From contig JAAVVG010000014.1 in assembly GCA_012976225.1 (NCBI GenBank), forward strand, positions 1 to 64,000: a DNA stretch of 64,000 nt, read 5' to 3'. Position 1 is the stretch's first letter; each line of letters begins with the position of its first letter. Shown here piece by piece: positions 1 to 12,389 of the stretch. A program made the translations under genes and the position numbers. The DNA comes from Golubevia sp. BC0850. Taxonomy: Eukaryota > Basidiomycota > Exobasidiomycetes > Golubeviales > Golubeviaceae. The notes beneath the pieces were generated by a model. It was not told where the DNA came from. It saw only the letters and a program-made list of their open reading frames with translations, and did not search any database.

Positions 1-99
1 TTTCGAGTGGTGGTTCTTTTAGATCAAAAGTTGCAAAAACTGTGCGGTTTCGTGATTTGCGTGATTTGGCGTGGCGTTTCGCGTTTTCCTTTTCGACTT

Positions 100-100
<1 letters not shown>

Positions 101-124
<24 letters not shown>
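101..124. repeat. (CT)12 microsatellite
   Basis: Twelve CT units lie about 50 bases before the likely ATG of the F-box gene that starts at 172. The tract is pyrimidine-rich on the plus strand, like many fungal leader regions. Confidence 0.9.
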
Positions 125-130
<6 letters not shown>

Positions 131-171
131 CTTCTTTCTTCTTCTTCTCCCAACCTCAACATTGTTCCATC

Positions 172-1734
172 ATGAATCCCACATCAATCAAGAGGAAGAT
201 GGAGAGAACAGCTGGTCAAAGCTCAGGTCAACCGTCAAGCAACCATCCAACCACCATTCGCAATCCACCATCTCTTCCAAGTCCTTCTACCTCCAATCTG
301 AGCCGCCTACTGCCTCAAGAGATGCTAGAGATGATCTTCAACTTAGCCTCACTATCGTCCAAAGATCTAGCTCTGGTATGTCAAGACTTTTACTCTCTAT
401 CTTCTCCTCTACGTTTCTCAACTCTCTACCTCTCCGATCTATTCGACGAGAATCTGTCTCAAAAGACTCAGTGGATCCAATCCAATCCATCAACCAAAAG
501 GAAGATCAACAGACTAGTGGTTGAATTCGAGGATGCTGCTAACAAATCTTCGCTTGCTAAGAGAGTGTTTTCTTTTTCTTTGATTGCTTCTCTTCCAAAT
601 GTTACAAGACTCTCAATCCGCAAATTCAAAGCTGAATCCACCAACAATCGCAGCAGCAACTGTATTGACAAGCAAGCCGTAAACCTATACAAGACTAGAT
701 GGTTAAACCCCTTTAAGAGCTTAGGACAGAACCTCCAAATTTTAGATCTAGAGCATCTACCCTTTCTCTGCCTTCCAAAAGTGGAGATGAGTTTGAAGGA
801 AGTCAACGTAGACTCAGTAGATGAACATTTAAAAATGGATAACCAGGTCGTATTAGTAGCCGAAGCGCTGGAAGAAGATGGAGTGGATCCTGCTTTTCTA
901 TGTAGAAGATCCATGACTTTGGCTTCCAATTGTCTAGCTGCCGATCAAGATCTTATGGGAACCCTCAGAGTCCGTTCCTATGCACCTTTGGATAATATAC
1001 TAGCCGTCCTTCATTTCTGGTACATCGATGGACCGACTCGACTCATCACAGGACAGAAGTACAGCCCAGTGGACATCTCAATCAACCTCTCAAAGTGACA
1101 CTATCAACTTCTGAAGCTTTGATCCGCGATACCGCAACATCCCTTATATTTTCTGACGTACTGAAGAATCACGATTTGGTGATCGAGGGCCCCTTTGCGG
1201 AGGTCGAGCGAGCTCTTTTGGAAGATCCAGAGTGAGTACACTTCTGTTCAATCGATACCTCGGTTTGATGATGGGCCAACAAAAGCAAGGGCTAAGTAGC
1301 TGATTCTCTATACTTTCCGATCCAACAGATACCTTAAGCGCTACACCCCTGTCGTCCAAATTCAAGCGGAGAAGGGTCTGAAGATCGGGTTTTTGGTCGT
1401 CACGCATTTTCTTTCTCTTTTCCTTTTTGCCTGGTCGGAGATCAAATCAAACCTCAATACACAGATTTCTCAACAAGTTCTGAGCTTCTTGTTTCATGTG
1501 AAACTTCACAGAATAGATTTCATCTCCACACCGAGATCAGCTCAAATCGAATGTCGACTTCGCATTCGAAGACTCTCTCTTCTTTCTACTTGTCCTCGAT
1601 ACCAGTTCTTCGCCTGTTCACGCAGAGCTTTGTTCACGATGTTAAGATTAAGGGTAGTAGGAGTTACAATATTTAGATCCAAAACAAATTTTCATCTCTG
1701 CTCACGCCATCTCGCCCTTCTAGTTCCCACCTGA
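172..1734 (+). CDS. F-box protein with LRR-like C-terminal region
   Basis: Probable substrate receptor of an SCF ubiquitin ligase. I chose the ATG at 172; the open frame upstream crosses a CT repeat. An F-box lies at about residues 45-90 (LLPQEMLEMIFNLASLSSKD, then CQDFYSLSSPLRFSTL). The first frame stops at 1098, but coding sense continues in another frame (LNQPLKVTLSTSEALIRDTA). A 32-nt GT...AG segment at 1020-1051 would join the two in frame; a one-base frame error is the other reading. A clear GTGAGT donor near 1213 and an acceptor near 1328 then lead to an exon reading YLKRYTPVVQIQAEKGLKIG, open to 1734. The C-terminus is uncertain. Part of this gene is copied as a decayed fragment at 38.3 kb. 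The substrate is unknown. Confidence 0.55.
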
Positions 1735-1753
1735 GCTTCACAAGCGATTTTTT

Positions 1754-4286
1754 CTACATTCGATAGACCCCAGAAGAGTGTCCATTTCCATCCCAAGCAG
1801 GATGCTTGCCACTTCCAGCACTCTTCTGCCTTCCTTCTTTCACGACCTCCAACGCTAGCATCAAAGCTTTCCTGGTATCTTCAGGTTTGATGATACCATC
1901 GTCCCAAAGCCTTGCACTCGCGTATTCAGGTCTGAGAGAAGTGAGCAAAAGAGATGAAGATTAGATTGTTCAGCTCGGTCTGTAAGAGCTAGATGGAAGA
2001 TCACTTCTCGGATGCGAGTCCCTTTTCGAAGGCAGCGAAGACATCTACAAGAGAGATCGGTACTCACGTCGATTGATGCTCGATTTCTGCTTGTAAGGTA
2101 GCGTTACGTTTGGTGTTGGATGAAACAGTTGACATGACTTGCGAGAGCTGTTCACCTCCCATGACACTGACTCTGGCATTTGGCCACATCCAAAGTAGAC
2201 GAGGTGAATAAGCTCTACCACACATGCCTGAAAGAGACGAAGTAAAGAAAGGAAAGTAAGAATCTATCTACTCCCCTTTCTTCCTCGGAGAACTCACCAT
2301 AATTTCCAGCACCGAAACTTCCACCAATGACAACCGTCAATTTTGGAACATCAGCATTAGCAACTGCTCTTACCATCTTGGCCCCATCTTTAGCAATCCC
2401 ACTTCTCTCAGCCTTAGTTCCCACCATGTAACCACTAACATTAACCAAAAACAACAAGGGAATCTGACGTTGATTACAAAGTTGAATGAAACTAGTAGCT
2501 TTCTTTGCAGAATCTCCAAATAGGATTCCATTGTTTGCGATGATTCCAACTTTATTCCCACCGATATCTCCAAATCCAGTGACTAAAGTTTGACCATAAA
2601 GTTTCTTGAATTCATGGAATCTAGAACCATCGACCAACCTTGAGATGACATCTCTAACTTCGAAAGGTTTTCGTAGAGTTGTCGGAACTATTCCATTAAG
2701 ATCTGAAGCTGGGTAAAGAGGTTCTTCGGTTTTGATCGCTGAAGGTTGGGTGGAGAGAGATTCTGAAGGTAGAGAACCTGCGATTCCTAGGTTGGAGACT
2801 GCTTCTCTGGCTAGAGTGATGGCGTGAGCGTCATCGATTGCTAAATGATCCGTGACTCCTGACTCTGTACAGTGCATTTCTCCTCCTCCGAGAGTCTTGG
2901 GAAAGATGATTTAGTAAGGGAAGGTCAGCTCGAGCTCGTCTCTTCTTCGTCAGGTTCAAAACTAACCTCGTCGTCAACAACTTCTCCCAAGGCAGCTTTG
3001 ACCAAAGGAGGTCCAGCCAAGAAAATGGTTCCTTGGTTCCTGACGATGATGCTAGTTGAGTGATGAAGGTGGAAAGTCGAAGCTTAGATCAGTTTTCGAA
3101 ACCCACAAACTTTGGTCCTTCCTCAGTCCACTTGGTACTCACGTTTCATCCGCCATAGCGGGAACATAAGCTCCACCAGCTACACTGATTCCATGAACCA
3201 CCGAGATTTGCGGAATTCCAAGAGCTGACATCTGGGTGAGAGCAACAGGTGAAAGATGAGGATCAGTAATATCGCCACTCTCCCTGTTCTTCGAACCTTC
3301 CTCTCCTTTCGGCTCTTAACTCACATTAGCCATATTGTAGAAGATTCTTCCAAAGTGGTTCTCATCTGGGAAGACATCGGCCTGGTAAGGTAAAGCGGCT
3401 CCACCACTTTCAACGAGATAGATACAAGGTAAACGATTCTCTCTGGCGATGGCTTGAGCTCTGAGATGTTTCTTGACTGTGATTGGATAGTAAGAACCTC
3501 CTTTTACTGTTGGGTCGTTGGCTACGATCATGCAGGTTGAGCTGGAGGAAAGAGGTGGGGTTGAGATTAGCTGTAGAATTGGGAGGTTCGAGACGACCTG
3601 AGCTCAAAGGATCTCTCCCAGAGAATTGGGAGTGTTGCTGGGAGTGTTGAAAGCCATCTAAAAAACTCCTCTTCGGTTCAGAGAGGAGACTTTGAGCTGC
3701 AAAGAATGCTCGGAGGTGCCGGGTAGGACCAACCGACCTTCTATCTTCATTCTACTATGAGCTCCTTGTTTCCGATCCCTATTCCTTCAGCTATCTCACG
3801 CTATGTGTTCTTCAGACATCTCCAAATTTCCCCTCTGGAATCCACTAGTACTCACCCGCTAACTCTACCGACTCCAGTAATGACCCCACCAGCAGGAACC
3901 TCTTCACCTTCATACATTTCGAAACCAGCGAGAGGACTTAATTCCAAGAAAGGGGAATGTTTATCAAGTAAAGCTTCTATCCTTTCTCTTGCCAGCATTC
4001 TACCTCTACCAACGTGTCTTGCTCTAGCTTTCTGTGTTCCACCTAAACCGATCTTCTGATGTCTGCTATCTAACTTTGAAATCAACTCTTCCATGAATGC
4101 TTTGTTCTCTTTGAATTCTAGAGAGGAAGAATCTACATGGTTTGGCAAAATTGAAGAAAGAGCTTGAGGAACAGAAGAAGTTGAGGAAGAGGTCTGATAG
4201 CAGCGATAGACTGATCCTGATAGATTGCTTCTCCAAGAGCTAGAGAGAATAGCTCTTCGAGAGATTGAAAAGGTAGATGCTAACAT
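1754..4286 (-). CDS. MCCC2: 3-methylcrotonyl-CoA carboxylase beta subunit (mitochondrial)
   Basis: The carboxyltransferase subunit of 3-methylcrotonyl-CoA carboxylase moves carboxybiotin's CO2 to 3-methylcrotonyl-CoA in leucine breakdown in the mitochondrial matrix. Seven exons: 4286-3856, 3541-3325, 3231-3143, 3051-2967, 2895-2298, 2227-2068 and 1931-1754. They join in frame to 585 residues, the usual family length. The N-terminus is a basic Ser/Arg presequence ([20 protein letters not shown]). Diagnostic blocks are [81 protein letters not shown] and the end [15 protein letters not shown]...GVYRM. These set it apart from propionyl-CoA carboxylase beta. No biotin-bearing alpha subunit is in the window. 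The gene looks intact. Confidence 0.95.
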
Positions 4287-4986
4287 CTCGAAAAGAACAA
4301 GAGAAAATGGGACGGATAGGGAAGGAAAGAAGAAAGGAAGAAGGATTTGAGAACAAGAAAAAGATGGAGAGCGGTCACAACGCCGGCGTGAGCTCATGCT
4401 GGGCTGCTCTCTAGTCGACCTCCTGACCAAGGGGTCTAGTTTTGGTAATAGCACTTGAATATTTGAATTCCTTGTTACAAGAAAAAGAGAGAACACGAGA
4501 GTGAAGAAACCGGAAACTGAAGTATTTGTATTTAGAGAAAGAGCTTTGCTCGAGCAAAGGGAAGAGAAAAATTGAGCAATTGGTTATCAAAAGAGTGGAA
4601 GAGAAAATCATGATCAAGGTGGAAGAAATAAAGAATTATCAAGGAATAATTAAATGGGCAAAGCGAGAGAAGCTGGGGCAAAAAAGGAAGAAAGGCATCT
4701 AAGAGGGAAGAATAGAAAATGAATGTGGGATTCAAATCTTTGAAAAGTTGGAACTTGAAAAGGCAAAAGAGAGTTGATGTTCTGTTTGAGGTTTTTTTGG
4801 ATGTGTTTGAGGTTCTTATTTGAGGGGAGGCGAGAAGAGAGGGTGGGAATGAGAATATGGTCCTGAGATTGACCGGATCTGAAGAGGAACAGAATATTCA
4901 CAGAGTAGAGTGCCACTTGAAATGCTTTTGAGCTCGCAGATTACAATCCAAAGCAGAGCCTAAATTCATTAAAAGAAGACGACCCT
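4287..4986. other. Intergenic: upstream of the carboxylase gene, downstream of the BAR-protein gene
   Basis: The 700 bases hold only short open frames with biased, purine-rich composition and no recognisable motif. The part next to 4287 should carry the carboxylase promoter; I saw no TATA box. Confidence 0.5.
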
Positions 4987-7900
4987 CTACTTCTTCCTAA
5001 CACTTGGACTTCTTCCAACCACCTCCATCCCAGCAGGCAGAGGCACCGAAGCGTTGTAACCATGATTAGCAGGTTTCTTTTTAGTACTCTTCTTAGTCTT
5101 CTTGATCGAAGAGACTTCTTCCTCCTGAGCAGCAGCTGAAGATTTCTTCGGTTTAACCTCACCAGTAGCTTTCCCAAGATGTCTACTAGCGCTACCGAAA
5201 GCTCTTCTAGCACTTGCATAACTATTCAATCCACCAGCGTTATCATCTTCATCACTACTAGAATCATCTTGGGCTTGACCGATTCTAGTTGACCAACTTG
5301 ATCTTTCTCTTCCAATGTCGATGGGTTGATCTTGAGTTTCTTTATTTGGAAGACGTGGAGGAGCTTGAGGTGGAGGAGCGATTCTACTCGAAAGTTGAGA
5401 AGCTCCTGCTGCAGCAAGAGGATCCCTTGATTCTGAATGAGTACCTCTTGGAGTGGTATTGAAAGATTCTCCTGTTGGAGTCTCAGGAGATAACTTGGTA
5501 TCTGGAGCCATTCTGACTGATTTACGACGTTCAACTCCAGCTCCTACTGCACTTGAAGAGGTGTCACTTCTTGTAGTTGCGCCGACTAAAGTTGGAGCCA
5601 GACCTTTCGTAGGCTGACTACCAGTTCCAACAGAAGCGCTTAGACCTTTGAGTTGAGGATCTGAGTTTTGATCAGCGAAAGCTCCTGACATTTGATGTTC
5701 AGCTGCTTTCCTAGCTGCATCTGAGGATCCGTCCTTGGCGTGAGAAGCAGGAGCTTCCAATCCAGCTTCCGATTCGCTGGATGAATCATCTACTCCTCCT
5801 CCACTAGAATAGGTTCTGGAAGTACTGAGCTTCTGAGATCTGTCGGTGATTCTAGTAACTCCTTCAGGTTGAGTGCTGAGATGCCTCGAAGCAATAGGCT
5901 TGACCTCGTCAGCCGAACCTTCTCCCAAGATACGATCGTAAGCCTCCTTCTGAGAAGGAGTCATCAATCCAGGAGAGTGAGCGGTGGCGTTAGATCCTCT
6001 CCTTGCTTCTAGATCGATGCTGAAAGGTTCTGAAGCTGGCATGTCGAGCTTGGGGATGGACTGCTTCTTCTTTGGAGTTTGAGTCGACTTCTGAGGGGTC
6101 GATTCGCTTGAGTTCATCGAGATGTCTAGATGTCCAGTTCCGTCGAAAGTCTTGTCTTCTCGAAGGGAGAGAGCTGATTCTGGAGCTTTTGGAGTAGCCT
6201 TATCTTCTTGATCGAGTCCACTGAGAGCAGGAAGTCTTGGAGGACCTTGAGATGAAGAGGCGACTGGAGCTGCGAGAGCGGCTGACGACATTGGAGGAGG
6301 AGCAGTTGGAGTAAAGATATTGCTGGCAGACATTGGAGGTGGCGCAGTGATTGGAGCTCCAAGCATAGCAGCTGGAGAGAGTCCAGCGCTGCTTCCGTAG
6401 CTTCCTGATCTAGAGAGGCTTCCTTGTTTGAGCGCTGGCTTGAGAGGAGCTCCTCTCGTAGCTGAAGATCCTTGAGTTGGAGCTGGAGATTTGGTCCTAG
6501 CTGGAGAAGATCCGACTGTAGCGATCGTGTGAGAAGTAGGAACTGCAGCTGCAGATCCTTTCGAGACGACTCCAGCATTGGCGGCCGCTTGAGCTGCGGT
6601 CATGTTCTGAACTGCAGGATTAGATTCACTTTTAGCAATCCAGCTGCTTGTCGTGAACTTCCCATCTCCATCATTTGGCGACATGTTTGCGATGCTTGAT
6701 CTCTTCTTCTTTCCTCCGTCTACACTTCTGATGGATTGAGAAGTACCGGTCCTAGAGAGACTTCCAGCGGCTCCTTTTCCAGTTGCGGTAGAAAGAGAAC
6801 CAGAACGTCTGATTCCGGAAGAGGCATCTCCAGGAATCACGACAAAATTGCGATCTTTAGCTCCAGAGGAAGACGCAGGCGGAGGACCAGAAGCTCGGGT
6901 ACGAGTAGCAGAGGTTCCTACCTCGCTTCCAGCTTCAGTTTTCTTCTTTTTTTTCTTTTTCTTGATGCTTCTATCTCCATCGGTTCTGGTTTCCTTCGAG
7001 GGAGTACCAGCAAAGCCAGCTCCGATGACTGATCTTCGGGCTGCTTCCTCAGCAGCTTTGGAGCTCATCGGTCCAGGGGTGATTCTAGCTGTAGCGTTAG
7101 AGCTTGATCTCTTGAGCATCGACGGTCTCTTGCTGAGAGAGCCTACTCCTCCTCCGACTCCGACGTCTGAGCTAGCCTTCTCTCCTTGCCAGAGGGGTCT
7201 CCTAGGGTTGACGTTCCGGACTACCTCCCTGTTGTCCTCTTCGTCCGAAGAGTCGTCTGCTGGAGGATTGATTGAACCTCTCATGACGCTAGTCCTTCTA
7301 GAGATCGAAGAATCTTGAGCTCTTGAAGATCCGAGGTTGGCGTCTGTACGAGTGTCCCAAGTGCTTCGTTGTCTATCTGGAGTTTGATGACGAGAAGAGT
7401 CTTGAGCTGAAGAGGGCTGTCTCTGCAGATCGGTCTTGAAAAGTTTCCCGACCTTTCCGAAGAATCCTTTTTTCTTGCCAGTAATAGCTGTGCCTTCGTC
7501 CGAGCTGTTGTCACCTCCTCTGCGTCTGGCTCCAGCTCCGACTCCACTCCTGTTGTCGATAGATCTAGAAGGAGTGATTCTGCTACCCCAACCCCGGTTC
7601 TGAGTAGTTGGTCTAGCTTCTTCATCGCTTGAGCTTTCAGCATCGCCTCCAGCCACGAACATCGAAGGAGCTCTAGGAACGCTTCCAAGATTGGTTCCGT
7701 CCATGTTGAATCGAGGAGCTGAAGGTATTGAAGGCATCGGAACTTGAGGGTGAGCAGCCACAGCAGCAGCCCTCTCTTTCCTGAGATCACTTGAAGAATC
7801 TTTACGTGGAGGAGTCGGAGCAGGAGAATTTCCAGTTCGATTTCCATTCTTCTTTCCATTGGTCGGAGGAGCTAGATGTCTTGGAGCTGAAGGGAAGAGA

Positions 7901-9444
7901 TCAGCATCGGTACCAGCTCCTTGACTGAGAAGATGAGGAGGAGGTACATTTGAATGTCTGTTTAGATTGTCTCCTCCGAAAGCACGTTGATAGTCGTCTT
8001 CGCTCTCAGTGTCCGTGTCGTCTTGTTGTTGGTTTCCATTTTTCTCTGGGGCATCAGGTCCAGAGGCATCACCGATATCATGGAGGTTGGTAGAGTAACG
8101 CTGAGAAGGACCTTGGCTGTTGAGGCGATTTCCATACTGAACTTGCGAGGCTGATTGAGAAGGTGTGACTGAAGCGTTTTCGAATTGAGCAGACATGCGC
8201 GGATCGTTGAGATGATGACGTCCGTCTACAGGAGATGGTAGGAGAGAAGGAGGAGAGAAACGGGGGGGAGGGAAATGGGTTAAGAAAAGAGTGACTAGGA
8301 AGGGAAGCCAAGTTCCGAAGATTCGAAGTGGCTGAATGCCATAGGTAGCTCCTCATTAAACCCAGCTCTTCTCGAATCATCTCATAGCTATTCAATTCGA
8401 TCTTGGAACTCTACTCCCGTCCTCCCGTCACGCAGGCCCGTACTCCGATATTTAGCTTGCTTCGAAACTCACCTTCATCGACTTCACCTTCCCACTCTCC
8501 ACTCTCATCCATTCCATGACCGTGTCCCCCTGAATTTCCCATCATTCCACCATTTCCCATATCAGCTCCACCGCCGACTGTATCAAATCCATCTAACAGC
8601 ATGATAGCGTCTCTCGCAGCATCTACCATTCCGGCTCCAGCATCCCCCATCGTCTTCATGCGCATCGTCAAGGCTTCTTTGAATGTTCTACGTTTGACAC
8701 CGATCAGAGCTGATTCCTCTGCTTGTAGAACCTGCTCGCAAGATTGAAGCTCGCGCTGCGAAGAGTGAAGAGAGGACGGAATCGAATGTTTGACAAAGGA
8801 GGAATGAGGTGGAGGAGATTGGGAGACAAGGGTCGGTACAAAAGGAAGATTCGTCAGTCACAGGGATGAGCATTGAGATTGATATTACTTGAAAATCACC
8901 ACATTCAATAGCAAAGGGAGCAACAGCCTGCATCCCAATTTGGATTCTGGTTGATGCTTCTTCTCCGACCGACCTGAGAACCTTCTTTCCATCGAACACT
9001 CACCTGAGCTCTTTGAACCTTTTCAGCTCTCTCAGCTTCAGTTCCTTTAGTCTTCTTGCTAGCCTTGATCAATCTTCCGACTAGAATGTCTCTATCTCTG
9101 ACCACAGTTCTAATGGATTGTTCTCGGTCTAGTACGTCCTTCAAAGCTGATCTGTAACCCTCTATAGCTTGAACGTGAGTTCTTTGAACGTCTGCGACTG
9201 CATTTAGAAGATTTGATAACCTGTTTGCAGCTGAAGCGATGTCTGGAGCTTCTGAAGTTCCCCAAGCAGCTAGAGCAGCGGATGCAGTATGAGCTGCTTT
9301 GACTTCCTCATCGAGGTGAGAAGAGAGAGCTTTCTCACATTTGACTAGATTGGTTAGAAGTCTTGAATCTGAAGTTGCGTGAGGTCGAGTTAATGATGAT
9401 CCCAGTGATCCCGAGGTCAAGGCATGAGCCGCTGCAGATGCCAT
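4987..9444 (-). CDS. Pil1-like (eisosome family) BAR-domain protein with a very long disordered tail
   Basis: Exons 9444-9004, 8755-8473 and 8225-4987 join in frame to 1,320 residues. The first ~240 residues resemble the fungal Pil1/Lsp1 BAR family, which shapes the plasma membrane at eisosomes: a helix around CEKALSSHLDEEV, then AALAAWGTSEAPDIASAANR, GYRSALKDVLDREQSIRTVV, RDRDILVGRLI and, in exon 2, EQVLQAEESALIGVKRRTFK. Exon 3 adds ~1,080 disordered residues rich in Ser, Ala, Pro and Gly, with acidic-Ser clusters (DDSSSDED type), repeated W-x-[ST]-R motifs and a Lys-rich run (KKKKKKKK). An ATG at 8196 could pass as the start of a separate gene, but exon 3 opens ten codons earlier, right after a good acceptor and in frame with exon 2. 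Ordinary Pil1/Lsp1 proteins have ~340 residues. The eisosome role is inferred from the BAR part only. Confidence 0.75.
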
Positions 9445-9776
9445 CTTGAAAGGGGTATTGGATGCGATGGGAGAAGTAGGAGAGAAGGTGGAGAGTTGGA
9501 TGGAGCCCCAGCTTTGATATTTTAATCAGCCAAAAGGGGTCCTCAACGCCATTCAAACTCGAATCTCCTGAAATTTGGATATGAAATCTCTTGTAGAACG
9601 CTGACAGAAGGAATCGAAAATCGAGAGCACCATGACCACAAAGTGGCTATTGCGAGCTCTCGACGAAGCTTGCCTCCAGCCTCACCCAAATTCTTCCCGA
9701 GTCCTGACCATCTGACCATCCACACCTCTTCTTTGATTCTTCTTCACACATCTAGCCTCTTTGACCTGGCATTTTT
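9445..9776. other. Intergenic, divergent
   Basis: This stretch separates the start of the BAR-protein gene (minus) from the decayed F-box locus (plus). It holds pyrimidine-rich stretches on either strand, but I saw no defined promoter element. Confidence 0.4.
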
Positions 9777-12001
9777 ATGCATCCAATCGACATGAAGAAC
9801 AACACAGCTCAAAAAGACCTGCATCAAGTACTTCCTTCAGAACTTTTCTCACACGCTCTGTCCTTCCTTCCACGACTTCAAGAGTCGTTTCTACCTCTGT
9901 CTACAAATCATGGAGAGAAGCGAACCTTTCAAACTCTACTCTTCACAATGAAAGGGATCTCTCACGAATGAAGGTCTCTCACACGAGCGGGAAGAACAGT
10001 AACTGATCATTTTCTTCCTTCTTTAGGCCCCAAGCGACTACCTCCTTTCGCCGGTCTTTCTTCTAGGTCCAAATAGCAGTTCACTTCTCAAGCATACGAG
10101 TGTCGTTCAAGTTCAGCAAGTTCAGCAAGCTCTTGCCCTTCAGCTTTCTACTGCTCCAATACCCCTTTCAATCACAATAGCTTCGTTCCAACACAGCGAA
10201 TCTCGAGCGCTCAGGCGTCATTATCAAGAAACGTCTTTCGATTCTCTCTTCGCCCCATGCTCCAAGATTTGTTCTCACTTCGCTTCTATTTTCTGTTCTG
10301 TAAAGCTGGAAAACATTCCAAAGATACCAAGAATTCTTTGCAGGCTGTCTGTCTTGCCCTTACTTCCTTTCTTTTCGAAGTTCCGCCTTCTCTTTCCTGT
10401 GTGCTCACAAACTAAGGTCCAACTCAGGCACATGAACGAGTCTAGAATCTTTGAGCATTTCTGAAACGAAAAAAAGCTACATGGACGATTCAAACTTTCG
10501 GCAGTGCTTTTCACTAAACCTTTGGACTCTCAACACGAGTTCTAGAGTTCAACTTGCGACCACTCGAAGACGCCTCTGACAACTCTGAATCTGCAACGTT
10601 CTTTCTTTTTCTTGAGTCTGAATGATAACTTTCAGCTCTTTGAGCTGAGACTAAAGGTCTCTGCGCAGGTTCACCAAACAAACCCAAACCTCTTCTAACA
10701 TTCGTCAACTCTGCATTTTCTTGACGCAGTCCCTCCAATTCAAGAACTCAACTTCCCGATGCCAAATAAGCCTACATTGGAGCCAACTGCTTCTCTTGCT
10801 TTCTCCTCAGAGAACTCTGAAGAGTCTTCTTCTCTCTTGATTTGTTGTGGATGGATCATGATTATGTCTAAAGGATAGGAGGGAGAGAAAGTTCGCGGAT
10901 TCCGACACAGGAAGATGAAAGCAAGAGCTCTCAAACTCAGCAGTTGAGACACTCTGAGTCCTCTCCCAGTTGTTACAAAGGTCTACAAAAATTGGTGCCG
11001 AGATGATATACATATTAGAAAATGAAGTCTGAAGAGCCTTGATAAGGATGGAACGTTGGACTCTTGTTCTCCTTTTTGAACCCCTCCGCCCATTTCCATA
11101 TCTCCATCGCGGTCACTTCGTCCTCTTGGCCCCTCCCTCTCGACAAAGTGACTTGTTTTTCAGTCCCTCTCAGTCAGTCACCTTCTTCTTGCCTCTTTCA
11201 TTTCTTCCCACTCGTTTCCGACCTCATCTCCTTCGTCCCAAGTGCTAATGAATCCAAATATTGGATGAGTGATGTCTTCAGGCAGACTGTTGAAAGTTGC
11301 ACGTCCTCTCTCCGAGCCACGATTCGAAGGCTGAGTGAGTGAAGAACAGCAATCAGAAGCCTGCAGACTACTCAAAACTAATACGTCTACTCACCTATCA
11401 ATCCTATAAGGAAGAATGAACAGAAGTTGAAGCAGATGTGATGGATCGAGAAAAAGGAAAAGGAGGACTGAGTTTGCACTCAAAGTCATCGGTAGCTTGA
11501 GATCTTCTTAACATTCAAACGATTACTGGAGGTTCCACGTCATTCTGGGAGCACTAAGTCTTTTCTTTGACGCCTCTATCATATTAAAGCTTGGAACAAG
11601 GTTTCCGAACTTCAACAATCTTACCAAGTTTGGGTCATTTGGAATTAGGAACAACTTCGAAGCAGCCTGCCTACTCATGTGAAAGTTGTCTTTGTGAAGA
11701 TCGTCGTGTTCGAAGAGACTTCAGCGAACTTCTAGTCCGTATGGTTTCGACTCGTTTAGCAGCTTTTGAGAGACGTTCAACTTCTGAAATCCTTCTGGCT
11801 GCTCGTGGTTTACCTCTACAACATCAAGATCTAAATGATATCACTTCTAGAACCTCCAAAGAGGAGTATCCTTTGGCTTTCCACTGTCAATCTCCAATTC
11901 GAAGTCTCAAGGTGCTGATCAAGTTGGAGGGAAATCAAGATTCTACGGATCGGCTGACAGCTTTAGTTGGAGAAGTCGATCTAAGCGGGTTAGAAGATTG
12001 A
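9777..12001 (+). pseudogene. Decayed F-box/LRR locus
   Basis: The first half of an F-box (VLPSELFSHALSFLPRLQ) reads in one frame from the ATG at 9777. The second half (VVSTSVYKSWREANLSNSTL) reads in another, and no GT...AG segment lies between, so a one-base break sits inside the domain. A 53-nt intron (9974-10026) then leads to a frame open to 10463 (APSDYLLSPVFLLGPNSSSL). Leucine-rich pieces follow in mixed frames: LTTLNLQ near 10580, STLHFLDAVPPIQELNF near 10710, and a last open stretch over 11591-12001 with SPIRSLKVLIKLEG. No continuous reading frame can be built. Some minus-strand frames in this interval look mildly F-box-like but do not join up either. I read it as a host F-box gene in decay. 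Confidence 0.55.
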
Positions 12002-12389
12002 GATTATAGGCTTTGAGCTGAGGTGCTGCCGGAGAGTTCTCGGTCTCGATGGGAGATTTCTATAGATGAAAGGCTCACGAGCAAAAGGAATGCGGAGATG
12101 GAGAGATGCTCTGTTCGAGTGGGAAAGAACAAGGGGTGCTTTGAGTCGATGGGCTGTTTGGGCTGAAGCTTGTACCGAGATGATGTTAGATCCTTTTGAA
12201 TCTGAACAGTAACTCTTTCCAGCTGCTCAAGAAAGTTTGAGGAAGCCGTGAAGAAACGTTTGTATAGAGGAGCCTATTCTCCCTTGCTTCACCAGATCGA
12301 GTCGCGAAAACGCGAAACTGCTTCTTTCTAACACCACCACCATTTATAACTTTTTATTGTCACGTGTCAGCCTTCACATTCATTTTCAA
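12002..12389. other. Intergenic: upstream of the RNase H2 gene
   Basis: This is the tail of the decayed F-box locus followed by the leader of the next gene. A run near 12310-12350 (ACACCACCACC, then an AT-rich stretch) precedes the ATG. No TATA box of normal form was seen. Confidence 0.4.

Noticed and set aside
8194-8196. ATG as the start of a separate 1,069-residue gene
   Set aside because: The same frame is open ten codons upstream, directly after a strong acceptor, and continues the BAR exons in phase. A promoter would have to lie inside an intron.
8889-8927. 39-nt in-frame microexon (AVAPFAIECGDFQ) in the first intron of the BAR gene
   Set aside because: The flanking exons already form one continuous charged helix (AEKVQRAQRELQSCEQVL); the insert would break it with Pro and hydrophobic residues. 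Splice sites exist, so RNA data should decide.
10514-11375. Minus-strand gene with an F-box-like NSLPEDITHPIFGFIS and a coiled coil
   Set aside because: The pieces lie in different frames with no consistent introns, and the plus strand of the same region reads as LRR remnants.
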